Shown: positions 16,612 to 25,688, numbered from the stretch's first letter. The stretch: 64,000 nucleotides of DNA from Phycisphaeraceae bacterium (GCA_020851735.1 JADZCD010000003.1:1-64000); one strand, 5' to 3'. Numbers and translations are program-made. The notes: a model not told the origin generated them from the sequence alone.

Positions 16612-17616
16612 ATGAGGATGCGGAAGAATCTGGCGGTGGTGATGGCGGTGGCGGTGGGGGTGTTGGCAGGGTGCGGGGAGCAGGCGTCGCCAAAGCCGAC
16701 GACGCAGGCGGTGGAGGGCGCGGGAACATCGGCGAAAAACTCGCCCGTGGTCAGATTGGCCCTGAACTGGGTGGCGGAGCCGGAGTTCGGGGGGTTTTAT
16801 GCGGCTAAGGAAAAGGGGGCTTACGCGCAGCGGAGTTTGGAGGTGGAAATACTTCCGGGGGGAGCGGGAGCGCCGGTGGTGCAGATGATCGCCAGCGGGC
16901 AGGTGGAGTTCGGGATTGTGTCGGCGGATGAAGTCATCATCGCGCGGAGCAAGGGGGCGGACGTGGTGGGGCTTTTCGCGGTGTATCAGACCAATCCACA
17001 GGGGATCATGGCGCACGCGGAGCGCGGGCTTAGGACGCTGGAGGAAGCGTTTAAGAGCGGGACGGTGGCGGTGGAACCGGGATTGCCATATGTGAAGTTT
17101 TTGCGCCAGTTGTATGGGCAGCCGGGGGCGCAGGTGGTGCCTTATGCGGGCGGCGTGGCGGCGTTTTTGAATGACAAGAATTTCGCGCAGCAGTGTTTTG
17201 TGTTTTCCGAGCCTTTGGCGGCCAAGCGGCAGGGCGTGCAGCCGCAGGTGTTCTTGATCGCTGAATCGGGCTACAACCCGTATGCGGGGGTGGTGGCGAC
17301 CAGCGGTGCGTATTTGAAGGAACACGAGGACGTGGTCAAGGCGTTTGTGGCGGCCACGCGCGAAGGTTGGCGGGATTATCTGGCGGACCCGGGTCCGGCG
17401 AACGCGGTGATGGGCAAGCTCAACTCCGCGATGGATGCGGATACGTTCGCGCAGGCAGCGGGGGCGCAGGCGGGGCTGCTGGAGTCGGCGGAGACGAAGG
17501 CGGGGGGATTGGGCGTGATGACCGAAGAACGCTGGGAGACGCTGGCTAAGCAGTTGCGGGAGCTGGGGGTGATCGATCGAGCGGTGGCGGCGGGGGAGTG
17601 TTTTAGGAATTATTAG
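16612..17616 (+). CDS. ABC substrate-binding lipoprotein, SsuA/THI5-like
   Basis: A 334-residue lipoprotein: the signal ends in the lipobox LAGC, so it should be anchored on the outer face of the inner membrane. The body is NMT1/THI5-like (LALNWVAEPEFGGFYAAKEK, PGGAGAPVVQMIASGQVEFG, ADEVIIARSKG), the class that binds taurine, sulfonates, nitrate or thiamine-pyrimidine precursors. LNW...PEFGGFYAA resembles pyrimidine-precursor (ThiY) binders most, but the ligand is not settled by sequence. GGAG lies about six bases before the ATG; the open frame upstream reads through the heptamer array and is not real. Confidence 0.85.
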   Translation: MRMRKNLAVVMAVAVGVLAGCGEQASPKPTTQAVEGAGTSAKNSPVVRLALNWVAEPEFGGFYAAKEKGAYAQRSLEVEILPGGAGAPVVQMIASGQVEFGIVSADEVIIARSKGADVVGLFAVYQTNPQGIMAHAERGLRTLEEAFKSGTVAVEPGLPYVKFLRQLYGQPGAQVVPYAGGVAAFLNDKNFAQQCFVFSEPLAAKRQGVQPQVFLIAESGYNPYAGVVATSGAYLKEHEDVVKAFVAATREGWRDYLADPGPANAVMGKLNSAMDADTFAQAAGAQAGLLESAETKAGGLGVMTEERWETLAKQLRELGVIDRAVAAGECFRNY

Positions 17617-17644
17617 GCGGGGGACGGAAAAACAGGGAAAAAAG

Positions 17645-17680
17645 AAGCCCAGGGAAGGAATCCCTGGGCTTTATTTATTT
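17645..17680 (+). terminator. Intrinsic terminator of ABC operon
   Basis: AAGCCCAGGGA-AGGAA-TCCCTGGGCTT forms a perfect 11-pair stem followed by TATTTATTT, 30 bp after the binding-protein stop. Confidence 0.9.
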
Positions 17681-17738
17681 GGCGTGGTTGGGGTTTACGA
17701 AAAGGAACGCGGGGGGGGGAGTCCAAACGCGCGGCGGT

Positions 17739-18827
17739 TTACTTCAGGGAGCCGAATTCCTGGAGGGTTTCGTACATGGCGACGATGTTGGCGGTGGGGG
17801 TGACGGGTTGGAGGTTGTGGCAGGGGGCGCAGATGTAGCGTCCGCCGTGGCGCACGCGGAAAATGTCCAGGTTTTCGCGGACTTCCTGGCGCACGTCGGC
17901 GGGGGAGCCAAAGGGCAGGGTGTGCTGATTGTCCACGGCGCCGTGGAAGATGATGCGGTGCCCGAAGTCTTTCACGAGGCGCTGGCGTTCCATGCCGGGG
18001 CAGCGCCACTGGATGGGGTTGAGGATGTCGATACCCACGACGTCGATCAGGTCGGGCAGGAACTGATAGGCAGCCCCGTCGGTGTGGTAGAAGATTTTGA
18101 TGCCGAAGGAGCGGGCGAGGTCAGCCATTTTTTTCTGGTTGGGCAGGAGGAAGCGGCGGTACATGTCCAGGCTCATGAGGGGGCCGGTCTGGGCGCCCAG
18201 GTCCTCGGCCAGGTACATGAAGTCGATTTTGCCCTTGCCGGCCTCGAAGACGCGGCGGAGGTGTTCGTGGTGGAAGTCAAAGATGTGGCCCAGGCCGGCC
18301 TCGGCGATGTCCGGATCGAGGGCGAGGTCTTCGAAGGCTTTTTCCATGCTGCGCATGGAGCAGTAGAGGAGGAAGGGTTCGTAAACGCCGGCGTTACGGA
18401 GGCGGAAATCGTCGTCTTTTTCCAGGGCGGCGGTGATGACCTGGTAATCGTAGTCATCCGGGCTGGGCCAGCGGAAGCGGTGGATCTCGGCGGCGGTGGT
18501 CATGTGGGCGAGGGGGTGGAAAGTGGTTTCGCCGTAGGAGCCCGAGCCGTAGTCGATTTTGACGCCCTTGGTGCCCCAGATGCCGGCCTGGGGGTCGTCG
18601 GGATGATTGCGGCGGAGGGGCGTGGGGCCAAAGAAGCGGGGGCGGTCGATGTGGAGCTGTTGCCAGAGGGCTTCCTCGTCCCTGCAGCCCAGGTCCTTGA
18701 CCAGGCGGCCATAGACTTCGGGGGTGCACCAGAAGTCGGTGGGGACGCGATCGGGGGTCTGGCGGCTAAACAGGGCCAGCCAGCGTTGGCGCGGGGTCAT
18801 GGCCGCTTGCGTCGTTGTGGAGCCCAT
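17739..18827 (-). CDS. Uroporphyrinogen decarboxylase (URO-D) family protein
   Basis: A 362-residue TIM-barrel protein of the URO-D superfamily: TPRQRWLALFSRQTPDRVP at the start, IKIFYHTDGAAYQFLPDLID, DILNPIQWRCPGM and FHGAVDNQHTLPFG near the end. The last motifs match the branch that holds corrinoid/thiol methyltransferases and many uncharacterised proteins rather than HemE. No heme genes are adjacent, so porphyrin synthesis is unlikely. The substrate is unknown. A second ATG nine codons in (MTPRQRW) is an alternative start. It stands alone and converges on the ABC operon. Confidence 0.78.
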   Translation of the reverse strand: MGSTTTQAAMTPRQRWLALFSRQTPDRVPTDFWCTPEVYGRLVKDLGCRDEEALWQQLHIDRPRFFGPTPLRRNHPDDPQAGIWGTKGVKIDYGSGSYGETTFHPLAHMTTAAEIHRFRWPSPDDYDYQVITAALEKDDDFRLRNAGVYEPFLLYCSMRSMEKAFEDLALDPDIAEAGLGHIFDFHHEHLRRVFEAGKGKIDFMYLAEDLGAQTGPLMSLDMYRRFLLPNQKKMADLARSFGIKIFYHTDGAAYQFLPDLIDVVGIDILNPIQWRCPGMERQRLVKDFGHRIIFHGAVDNQHTLPFGSPADVRQEVRENLDIFRVRHGGRYICAPCHNLQPVTPTANIVAMYETLQEFGSLK

Positions 18828-18993
18828 GGGGATGTTTATCCTTTTATATAAGACTTACGCCGCGTTGGATGCGGTGGCGATAAGCTAGGTTGGGGTGCGC
18901 GGGAGTGCAAATCATCGGATAGAGAAGTGGGGAGAGAAAGAAAACGAAACGTCTGACGGCAGTTTGCGTATAGGTATCGGGAAAGGATGCAAC

Positions 18994-21258
18994 ATGAAGC
19001 ATGGGCAAAGCAAGTATGAGGGCGGGCGCGGCAGGCAAAAGGCGGCGGCGGGAGCGATGGTTGCCGTGGTGCTCGGTTGGTTGGGGGCGTGGCCGGCGAC
19101 GGCGGAGGTGGTCCGGGCGGCGCACGTGGAGGTGGAGTTGATCGCACCGACGCAAGGCTTGGAGGCGGGTACGACGGCGACGGTGGGTTTGCGGATGAAG
19201 ATGGATAAGGGGTGGCACACGTACTGGAAAAATCCGGGTGATTCGGGATTACCCACGCAGATAGAGTGGCAACTGCCGGAAGGATTTGAGGCTGGGCCGA
19301 TCCAGTGGTTGCGCCCGGAGAGTTTTGAGTTGGGGGGACTGGTCAACTATGGGTACGAGGGGGAGATCGTATTGCCGGTGGGCGTGGCCGTGCCGAAGGG
19401 TGCGGGCGGCGGTGAGGTGACGCTTAAGGCCAAGGTTTCGTATCTGGCGTGCGCGGACGTGTGCGTGCCGGGCGAGGCGGAGATCAGTCTGCAGGTGCCG
19501 ATCGTGACGCAGAAGCCGGCGACGGAGGCGCGGTGGGCGGAGCTTTTTGCCAAGGCGCAAAGGGAATTGCCGACGCACGCTGCGGAGGGGCGATTGGCTG
19601 CGTTTGGGCAGGGCGAGCGTGTGGGGTTGAGCGTGGGGCGAGTGGAGGGCAGCGAAGAGCAGGTCGGCGGCCAGCTTACGATGTACTTTTATCCGGAGGA
19701 GGCGGATCAGATTGAGGCGGCGGCTAAGCAGGAGGTGGAAGACAGGGGGCAGAGCGCGGTGCTGTGGCTGACGCCGGCGAAGGCGGCGACGGGGCCGCTG
19801 GAGCGATTGCGGGGGGTGTTGGTGATTGAGGGTGGGAAGAAGGAAGAAATACTGGCGGTGGATGTGCCGGTGGGGGCGAAGGAAATGGCGGCCGGCGATC
19901 TCCGGGGGCGATCGCCCGCTAAACAAGCAGGGGATACGTCGGGGGAGTTTCCGTGGGTGACGATGATGTATGCGTTTTTAGGGGGAATTTTGCTGAATCT
20001 GATGCCGTGCGTGTTTCCGGTGTTGTCGATCAAGATTCTGGGATTTGTGCGGCAGTCTGGGGTGGGACTTCCGGGGGCGGGGGTGGGGCGGGTGCGGTGG
20101 CATGGGGTGGCGTTTGGGTTGGGGGTGATGGTTTCGTTTTGGCTGCTGACGGCGGTGTTGATCGGCTTGCGGGCGGGAGGCGAGCAATTGGGTTGGGGGT
20201 TTCAGTTGCAGCGGCCGTGGTTTGTGGCGGTGATGGCGATGCTGCTTTTTGGGGTGGGGTTGAATCTGTTGGGGGTATTTGAGGTGGGCTTAGGCGTGAT
20301 GTCAGCCGCGGGGACGGCGGCGGGGCGGGCGGGACAGGACACGCTGGCGGGGTCTTTTTTGACGGGCGTATTGGCGACGGCGGTGGCGACGCCCTGCACG
20401 GCGCCGTTGATGGGTCCGGCGGTGGGATTAGCTTTAACGTTGCCGGCGCTGGATGCGCTGGCGATTTTCACAGCGCTGGGCGCGGGGATGGCTGGGCCGT
20501 ATGTGCTGCTATCGATGTTTCCGGGGTGGCTTAGGGTGCTGCCGCGCCCGGGCGCGTGGATGGAGACATTTAAGCAGTTGATGTCATTTCCGATGTTTGC
20601 CGCGGCGATCTGGCTGGTGTGGGTGTATGGGCGGCAGTTGGCGGGGGCGGATGGGATGATGGTTTTGCTGTTGGGGCTGCTGCTGCTGGCGGTGGGCTTG
20701 TGGGTGTTGGGGCGGTGGTCCACGCCGCAGCGGAGGCAAGGCGTGCGGCGGGCGGCGCGGTTGGCGTGCGGGTTTTTTCTGGCGGTGGGGATTTATCTGC
20801 CGTTGGCGCTGGCATGGGCGGGAAGCGCAGAGTCGTCGGGCGGCGGGCCAGTGGCGCGGCAGGATGCGGGCGAGGGCTGGGAGGCGTATGGGCCGGGGAA
20901 ATTGGAGGAATTGCGGGCCCAAGGGCGGACGGTGTTTGTGGACTTCACGGCTGATTGGTGTCTGACGTGCAAATTCAACGAGCGCACGGTGCTGGCCAGT
21001 TCCGCGGTGCGGGAGTTGTTCGCGCGACATCAGGTGGCGCTGTTGAAAGCGGATTGGACGCGGCGGGATGAAGTGGTGACCAAGGCGCTGGAAGTGCTGG
21101 GGCGCAGCAGTGTGCCGTTGTATGTGGTGTATGGGCCGGGGGCGGCGGACCCGGTGGTGCTGCCGACGCTTTTATCCACAAGTGCCATTGCGCAGGCGAT
21201 CGGGGAGGTCCAGGGGAACGTAACCCATACGACTGATGGCGACGGTGGAGCGAACTGA
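18994..21258 (+). CDS. Thiol:disulfide interchange protein DsbD/ScsB type
   Basis: A 754-residue membrane reductase that carries electrons from cytosolic thioredoxin to periplasmic thiols. A signal peptide (to about residue 37) is followed by a DsbD N-terminal-type domain with SYLACADVCVPGEAE (CxxxC near 152-156), then eight or so membrane segments with the redox cysteines in LMPCVFPVLS and TPCTAPLMGP (about 338 and 467), and a C-terminal thioredoxin domain with DWCLTCK (near 654). The join between the N-terminal domain and the membrane part is coded by a CGATCGCCCGCTAAAC repeat in frame (GRSPAKQAG). AAAGGA lies before the ATG. A redoxin lipoprotein follows 122 bp downstream. Confidence 0.9.
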   Translation: MKHGQSKYEGGRGRQKAAAGAMVAVVLGWLGAWPATAEVVRAAHVEVELIAPTQGLEAGTTATVGLRMKMDKGWHTYWKNPGDSGLPTQIEWQLPEGFEAGPIQWLRPESFELGGLVNYGYEGEIVLPVGVAVPKGAGGGEVTLKAKVSYLACADVCVPGEAEISLQVPIVTQKPATEARWAELFAKAQRELPTHAAEGRLAAFGQGERVGLSVGRVEGSEEQVGGQLTMYFYPEEADQIEAAAKQEVEDRGQSAVLWLTPAKAATGPLERLRGVLVIEGGKKEEILAVDVPVGAKEMAAGDLRGRSPAKQAGDTSGEFPWVTMMYAFLGGILLNLMPCVFPVLSIKILGFVRQSGVGLPGAGVGRVRWHGVAFGLGVMVSFWLLTAVLIGLRAGGEQLGWGFQLQRPWFVAVMAMLLFGVGLNLLGVFEVGLGVMSAAGTAAGRAGQDTLAGSFLTGVLATAVATPCTAPLMGPAVGLALTLPALDALAIFTALGAGMAGPYVLLSMFPGWLRVLPRPGAWMETFKQLMSFPMFAAAIWLVWVYGRQLAGADGMMVLLLGLLLLAVGLWVLGRWSTPQRRQGVRRAARLACGFFLAVGIYLPLALAWAGSAESSGGGPVARQDAGEGWEAYGPGKLEELRAQGRTVFVDFTADWCLTCKFNERTVLASSAVRELFARHQVALLKADWTRRDEVVTKALEVLGRSSVPLYVVYGPGAADPVVLPTLLSTSAIAQAIGEVQGNVTHTTDGDGGAN

Positions 21259-21380
21259 TGTTGCGACAGGGTTATCCGGAGGGAGGTTTTTTCAGAGCGG
21301 GAGCGGATGCGTCTACAAGGGCGCGTCTATAGTTAGGCTGACGATCAGTGGTGGAAAACATTAAACCTTGGAGGTGATAG

Positions 21381-22124
21381 ATGGGGATCACAAAAGGGTC
21401 GATGGGCTGGGTGTTGCTGTTGGTGGTGGCGGCGACGGTGGCCTGCGAGCAGAAGACAACCCAGATGGGAGGCCAGACGGAAAAGACAGGCCAAGCCATG
21501 ATGGTGGAGCCTGCGCGCGAGGCGCCTGCGGCGGAAACGCAAATTAAAGCGGTGGAAAATACGGCTGGCGGTATGGCGGCCCAGGTGGTCGAGGGCAAGA
21601 TGGCGCCGGCGTTTACGTTGACGGACACGCACGGCAAGACGCACAGCCTGGGGGACTTCCGCGGCAAATACGTGGTGCTGGAGTGGACGAACCCGGATTG
21701 CCCGTTTGTGAAGAAGCACTACGACTCGGGCAACATGCAGTCACTGCAGAAGCAGTTCACGCAGAAGGGCGTGGTCTGGCTGGTGATCTCGTCGTCAGCC
21801 CCGGGCAAGCAGGGGCATTTCGACGCGCCGCAATGGAATGAAATCCTAAAGAGCAAGGAGTCCGGGCCGAGCGCGTTGTTGCTGGATGAGGACGGGAGGG
21901 TCGGCAAGGCCTACGGGGCGAAGACCACTCCGCACATGTTTGTGATTGACCCGCAGGGGCGGATTCTTTACGACGGGGCCATCGACGACATGGCCTCCAC
22001 GCGGGTGACGGATATTCCTAAGTCGAGGAATTATGTGGTCATGACGCTGGATGAGGCGATGGCGGGCAAAGAGTTGACCGTAAGCCACACCACGCCTTAT
22101 GGGTGTTCGGTGAAGTATCCGTGA
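21381..22124 (+). CDS. Redoxin/thioredoxin-fold lipoprotein
   Basis: A 247-residue exported protein. The hydrophobic signal ends VAATVACEQ, a probable lipobox-like Cys, then a low-complexity linker to about residue 75, then an AhpC/TSA-redoxin fold: MAPAFTLTDTHGKTHSLGDFRGKYVVLEW, the active site NPDCPFVKKHY (single peroxiredoxin-type Cys), SSAPGKQGH and TPHMFVIDPQGRILYDGAID. It ends with a Cys (YGCSVKYP). It probably acts on periplasmic thiols or peroxides and may draw electrons from the DsbD-type protein upstream; that link is inference from adjacency. The start is strong: GGAGGTGA nine bases upstream. Confidence 0.85.
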   Translation: MGITKGSMGWVLLLVVAATVACEQKTTQMGGQTEKTGQAMMVEPAREAPAAETQIKAVENTAGGMAAQVVEGKMAPAFTLTDTHGKTHSLGDFRGKYVVLEWTNPDCPFVKKHYDSGNMQSLQKQFTQKGVVWLVISSSAPGKQGHFDAPQWNEILKSKESGPSALLLDEDGRVGKAYGAKTTPHMFVIDPQGRILYDGAIDDMASTRVTDIPKSRNYVVMTLDEAMAGKELTVSHTTPYGCSVKYP

Positions 22125-22133
22125 GCAGGCAGA

Positions 22134-22161
22134 GGAGTTGGGAATTAGGAATTAGGAGTTA
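22134..22161. repeat. GGANTTR heptamer array
   Basis: Units GGAGTTG, GGAATTA, GGAATTA and GGAGTTA follow one another without gaps. The same kind of array (GGAGTTG, GGAGTTA, GGAATTA, GGAGTTA) recurs at 63099-63126. Confidence 0.9.
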
Positions 22162-22239
22162 GGGAAAGGCAAGGATCGGGGCGAGCGTGATACGCTTGCG
22201 GCGCACGAATACGAGACCCGGGGCTTGCGCCCCGGCTTG

Positions 22240-22281
22240 CCCATACCCCATACCCCATACCCCATACCCCATACCCCATAC
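22240..22281. repeat. (CCCATAC)6 heptamer array
   Basis: Six perfect CCCATAC units in the spacer between the redoxin gene and the small minus-strand gene. A GGGGCTTGCGCCCC hairpin lies just upstream. Confidence 0.93.
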
Positions 22282-22352
22282 CCCGATGCCGTTTCCTACG
22301 GGGGGACGGTTGGCAAATGCTTTCGGAAGGTTTTGGGAATCAAATCGGCCAA

Positions 22353-22547
22353 TCAGATTTCGATGGTGTCGGGGGTGTGCATTTTGGCCAGGAGTTGGCG
22401 GACCAGAATCGCCCGCTGGTGGAGTTCCTCGCGCACCACGCGGGTTCGGGTGTGATGGATCTCAGGGGGAAGCTCGTCCTGCTCCTGCTCGAGAAGTTGA
22501 ACCAGCAGCCGCTTTTCGTCGTCAGTCAGCACAGCCTTTTGAATCAT
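22353..22547 (-). CDS. Small helical conserved protein (64 residues)
   Basis: A 64-residue, charged, all-helical protein (VLTDDEKRLLVQLLEQEQ, then EIHHTRTRVVREELHQRAIL). I recognise the style of a small uncharacterised protein common in Planctomycetota but no named family. An excellent AGGAGG site stands eight bases before the ATG, which supports it as a real gene even though the frame is open for 230 more codons upstream. It is divergent from the DUF481 gene. Confidence 0.75.
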   Translation of the reverse strand: MIQKAVLTDDEKRLLVQLLEQEQDELPPEIHHTRTRVVREELHQRAILVRQLLAKMHTPDTIEI

Positions 22548-22767
22548 GGCTTGGCCTCCTGAAAGAGGGTTTGGCGTCCATTGCATTCTAGGCGCCATGC
22601 GGACAGGACAGGGGGGAATTGGCTTCTGGTTGACCGTAATAAATTCTAAAAACATGATGTTTGCTCCAGGTGCCGCCTGGCGAGGCGAAACCGAACGGTC
22701 TTTTCGGATAGGCTCTTGGGAAGTGGCGGGATGGAGTATTGGCTGGTCGATCAGGAGTGATTGGGGC

Positions 22768-23832
22768 ATGAGGAAGCTGGTTTTTGCGATGGCGGCGTGG
22801 TTGGGCTGCGGCGGTTTGGCCACGGCGGATGAGGTGGTGCTGGTCGATGGTTCGCGGATTGTCGGCCAGGTGACGAGCCAAACCGAAAGCATGCTGGTCG
22901 TGGCTAGTCCGGTGCTGGGCGAGTTGAGGATTGATCGGGACAAAGTGCAATCGCTGGTCATCACCCTTCCCGCCCCCGGAACCCCCGGAACCCCCGGAAG
23001 TGCCCCCATAGGTGGCACCGGAAACAGTCCGGCTGCGGGAAGCGATCTGGTTCCTGGCGCCGCGGATACGGCCGCGGGCGGGGTGGCTGATGCGGACCAG
23101 GGCGGGGCGGACGAGAAAAGCAGGTCAGACGGCGAGGCTGGCGAAGCTGCGATTCCCGCGTCGCAGCCGACGGAGGTGGACCCGTGGTCGTACCGGCTGG
23201 AGTTCGGCATGTCGGGGCAGTCGGGCAGTCGCGACACAGCTAATGTGCGCGGCCGATTCGAAGCGGAGCGGAAGACCGAAACGCAAAAGCTGCTTTTCTA
23301 TGTGCAGGGCCGCCTGGCCGAGGACCGCGGCAATACCATTGCCAGCGAGATGCTCGGAGGGAGTTTGCTGGAGGTGGACATTACCCGGCGGGTGTTCTGG
23401 TACGCCAAGTCGGAAGTGGAAAATGACGAAGTGGAGAAGCTGGACTTGCGGGCCAGGGGCGTGGGCGGTGCGGGCTATTACCTGGTGCGGGAAGCTGAGC
23501 AGGCTTTCCGCGTGCATGGCGGCTTGGGCTATCAGCATGAGGCTTATTTTGACGGGCAGGTGAATGACGATCTGCTGTTGGAAGCGGGCGAGGATTACAC
23601 GCTAAAGTTGACGTCCTGGGTGGATTTTAAGCACGCGCTGACGTACTACCCCTTGTTGACGGACCTAAGCGACTATCGGCTGGAAATGGACAACAGCCTG
23701 GTTGCCCCGCTGGGTGGGGCTAAACAGTGGAAGCTGAAGATCGGGGTGCGCAACGATTACAATTCCAGCCCGCAGCGCGGAGTGGACAAGCTGGAGACGT
23801 ATTACATCGGGAACCTGGTGTTCGATTTTTGA
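22768..23832 (+). CDS. DUF481 (YdiY-like) outer-membrane protein
   Basis: A 354-residue exported protein. A signal peptide (cut after GLATA) is followed by a short beta domain (DEVVLVDGSRIVGQV...VLGELRID) that guides DUF481 proteins, a 70-residue low-complexity linker, and the DUF481 barrel from about residue 130 (YRLEFGMSGQSGSRDTANV) to the C-terminal NLVFDF, whose closing Phe is typical of barrel proteins. It probably sits in the outer membrane. The linker is partly coded by CCCCCGGAA words that also fill spacers. AGGAGTGA precedes the ATG; the longer frame is not supported. Confidence 0.82.
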   Translation: MRKLVFAMAAWLGCGGLATADEVVLVDGSRIVGQVTSQTESMLVVASPVLGELRIDRDKVQSLVITLPAPGTPGTPGSAPIGGTGNSPAAGSDLVPGAADTAAGGVADADQGGADEKSRSDGEAGEAAIPASQPTEVDPWSYRLEFGMSGQSGSRDTANVRGRFEAERKTETQKLLFYVQGRLAEDRGNTIASEMLGGSLLEVDITRRVFWYAKSEVENDEVEKLDLRARGVGGAGYYLVREAEQAFRVHGGLGYQHEAYFDGQVNDDLLLEAGEDYTLKLTSWVDFKHALTYYPLLTDLSDYRLEMDNSLVAPLGGAKQWKLKIGVRNDYNSSPQRGVDKLETYYIGNLVFDF

Positions 23833-23921
23833 GGAATCGCGATGGGCCCGGGGCGCGGCGCAGCGGTGGGGCGCAGGGGCCAGTTGACGGCCCCAAGCCA
23901 GCGGCTACGCTCAAGGGAACT

Positions 23922-23994
23922 GCCACCTTAGCTCAGCTGGTAGAGCAGCAGTTTTGTAAACTGCAGGTCGTCGGTTCAAATCCGACAGGTGGCT
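23922..23994 (+). tRNA. tRNA-Thr (UGU)
   Basis: A full cloverleaf: acceptor GCCACCT/AGGTGGC, D-arm GCTC/GAGC, anticodon stem GCAGT/ACTGC with loop TTTGTAA (anticodon TGT), T-arm GTCGG-TTCAAAT-CCGAC. Discriminator T; CCA is not encoded. Confidence 0.97.
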
Positions 23995-24054
23995 TTGAAG
24001 CTTGCGGCGTGAACTTTCTTTAGGTGACGGCTAACAAGGAAATGTCGAATAAAT

Positions 24055-24081
24055 AAGGCCCCGCCAAGTCGCGGGGCCGAG
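24055..24081 (-). terminator. Minus-strand terminator left of the island edge
   Basis: Reading minus, GGCCCCGC-GACTTG-GCGGGGCC is followed by TTATTTATT. It lies about 30 bp beyond the tRNA-Gly 3' fragment, where a terminator of the original minus-strand tRNA-Gly gene would be expected. Confidence 0.75.
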
Positions 24082-24099
24082 GTTGGCGCGTGTTTTTCG

Positions 24100-24143
24100 C
24101 AAAGCGGGGGAAGGGATTCGAACCCTCGACATTCAGCTTGGAA
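24100..24143 (-). repeat. Displaced tRNA-Gly 3' fragment (att-like site)
   Basis: These 44 bases equal 39848-39891 with one mismatch, in the same orientation. They cover the acceptor 3' strand, T-arm and part of the anticodon arm of tRNA-Gly(CCC) and stop there; the rest of the tRNA is missing. This is the usual scar of site-specific integration at a tRNA 3' end. Confidence 0.85.
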
Positions 24144-24408
24144 ACCGCCCTGGGGGTGAGGCTGAAAGCTCGGGTAACCTGTGGGTTTACAGGCATTTTA
24201 GCGCGAGCGAGTCGTTTGGCAATTCGTTCTTTACGGTCGCGTGTTTGAGTGTTTTTGAGGGGTTTGGGGGCGTGAGGTGGTACGAGGTGGTAGGGGCGGC
24301 AGGCGGAAACAGGGCGATCCTGGAAGTGAACGTATCAAGTGTTCCACGGGGTCAACCAACATTGGCAGCCTGGCCGACCAGCGTGACTTGAACGCAGAGG
24401 AGCAATAC
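24144..24408. other. Left edge of island, no gene
   Basis: Nothing convincing is coded here. The start is an ACCTGTGGGTTTACAGG palindrome-like piece, followed by GT-rich DNA. An integrase would be expected at the other end, next to the intact tRNA; none is there either. Confidence 0.5.
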
Positions 24409-24546
24409 TCACTTGCCCTGCATGGCGTCGCCCGTCTTTTCGACGTCCTTGCCGGCTCCCTTCCAAGTGTTACAGCTGGTTAAAGTCAGCATGCCTGCCA
24501 GCATCGCCAGCAGGGTGACCGTCACGATGAAAAAGCGTGTGTGCAT
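24409..24546 (-). CDS. Entericidin-like small lipoprotein
   Basis: A 45-residue lipoprotein: MHTRFFIVTVTLLAMLAGML signal, lipobox-type LTSC, then the mature part NTWKGAGKDVEKTGDAMQGK. GAGKDVEKTGDA is the hallmark of the EcnA/EcnB (entericidin) family of tiny envelope lipoproteins, first known as an antidote/toxin pair but often found singly in stress settings. AGGAG lies seven bases before the ATG. The gene is too short for usual length cut-offs. It is 70 bp beyond the YSC84 gene on the same strand and may be co-transcribed. Confidence 0.88.
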   Translation of the reverse strand: MHTRFFIVTVTLLAMLAGMLTLTSCNTWKGAGKDVEKTGDAMQGK

Positions 24547-24616
24547 GGGTCATCTCCTCATGAATGAACGTGACCGTTGCCGCCCTGGAACATTTCCGCG
24601 CGGCTGAGCGGATCGG

Positions 24617-25174
24617 TCACTTGGCCTGGTAACTGAATTTCTGCCCGCCCACGGAGGCCTCGTACATCAGCCCCGCCTCGTCCATGGTGAATACCGCCAC
24701 GCCATTGACGAACTTGGCGCTGGCGCCGGCGCCGGACTTAAGCGCCACGGCGGTGGCTTGGGCGTCGAAGCGGAAGTGGCCTTGCTTGAAGGCTTCCACG
24801 TTCTGCGGGGTTTCGTAGCAGATGATCTCGGTGTAGCCCTGCCCGCCGAGCTGGAGGCCGATGGTCGCCTGGCTCAGATCGCAATAGCCCACGACGACGC
24901 CGTGCTCATACAGCACGCCCTTGCCGTAGGCACCGCCAATTCCCACCGCCCCCTTGCCGACCGTGGGGAATACCGCGTAGCCTGCGGCGGCGTTGAACAG
25001 GTTGACCAGAGTCGGATCGCTCGCCTGCGCCTTGGCCAGCGCCGTGGCGGCTTGCTTCTCAATGTCCGCTTTGCCTTCGGCTGAACTGGGCGCCGTCAAG
25101 CAGGCGGTCAGCGTCAGCACGCTGAGCAGGCCGGCCAACAACAGGACGATTCCGCTGATACGTTGAGGATTCAT
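24617..25174 (-). CDS. YSC84/SYLF-domain lipoprotein
   Basis: A 185-residue lipoprotein (signal ending TLTAC). After a short helix (IEKQAATALAKAQASDP) comes the YSC84/SYLF-type lipid-binding fold: LFNAAAGYAVFPTVGKGAVGIGGAYGKGVLYE, then SQATIGLQLGGQGYTEIICYET and a C-terminal KSGAGASAKFVNGVAVFTMDEAGLMYEAS. Such proteins bind phosphoinositides or other lipids; the bacterial role is unknown. GGAG with an eight-base gap precedes the ATG; an ATG four codons earlier also exists. Confidence 0.85.
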   Translation of the reverse strand: MNPQRISGIVLLLAGLLSVLTLTACLTAPSSAEGKADIEKQAATALAKAQASDPTLVNLFNAAAGYAVFPTVGKGAVGIGGAYGKGVLYEHGVVVGYCDLSQATIGLQLGGQGYTEIICYETPQNVEAFKQGHFRFDAQATAVALKSGAGASAKFVNGVAVFTMDEAGLMYEASVGGQKFSYQAK

Positions 25175-25280
25175 AATCAACTCCATGCCATGGTTAAGCG
25201 GTTTGGATGTCTTGTTGACTCTGTTCCGTGCGATGCCGTCGCGGCAGCGGGGGACCGGCAGGAACGAACCTTCGCCCGCT

Positions 25281-25532
25281 TCAATTTGCGCTATACAAGG
25301 AGTTCCCGTCGGGGTACAACCAATCATGGACTACCGGGTCGGTCAGCAAAGCGTGGACGAGTTTCAATTCCGCCACGCGACAGATGTGTGCCACGCGCGT
25401 CGGGGTCAGGGCTGGGTCCCCGCGTTCCACGAGGGTCTCGGCGATCTGCTGATAGCTGCGGATCTCCGGCGTCTTAAGTTCGTGTGCTTGGGGATACCCG
25501 GTGATTTTGCCTGCTGGTTTGAACTGGTACAT
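25281..25532 (-). CDS. Small helix-turn-helix-like conserved protein
   Basis: An 83-residue protein. The middle SYQQIAETLVERGDPALTPT followed by RVAHICRVAELKL resembles sigma-factor region 4 or a related helix-turn-helix, so DNA binding is possible; this is inference from pattern, not a family match. The tail VVHDWLYPDGNSLYSAN is unfamiliar. AAAGGA stands six bases before the ATG. It lies among short minus-strand genes of the island. Confidence 0.6.
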   Translation of the reverse strand: MYQFKPAGKITGYPQAHELKTPEIRSYQQIAETLVERGDPALTPTRVAHICRVAELKLVHALLTDPVVHDWLYPDGNSLYSAN

Positions 25533-25688
25533 GGAATTCCTTTCCTTTTGGGGTTGAGCCGCCGTCCGAGCGACTTAGGGGGCTGGCTGCATCTGGTTGG
25601 AGATTGAAGAACCCGGCCCCGAACCTTGGCCCGGCCGATGCCCCCATCCGATGGGGATGAGGGGCTTATGGTAAGGGGAGTCCGGCGG

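Noticed and set aside
17679-18851. 390-codon plus-strand frame opposite the URO-D gene
   Set aside because: Shadow frame; the minus-strand product has clear URO-D motifs and this one has none.
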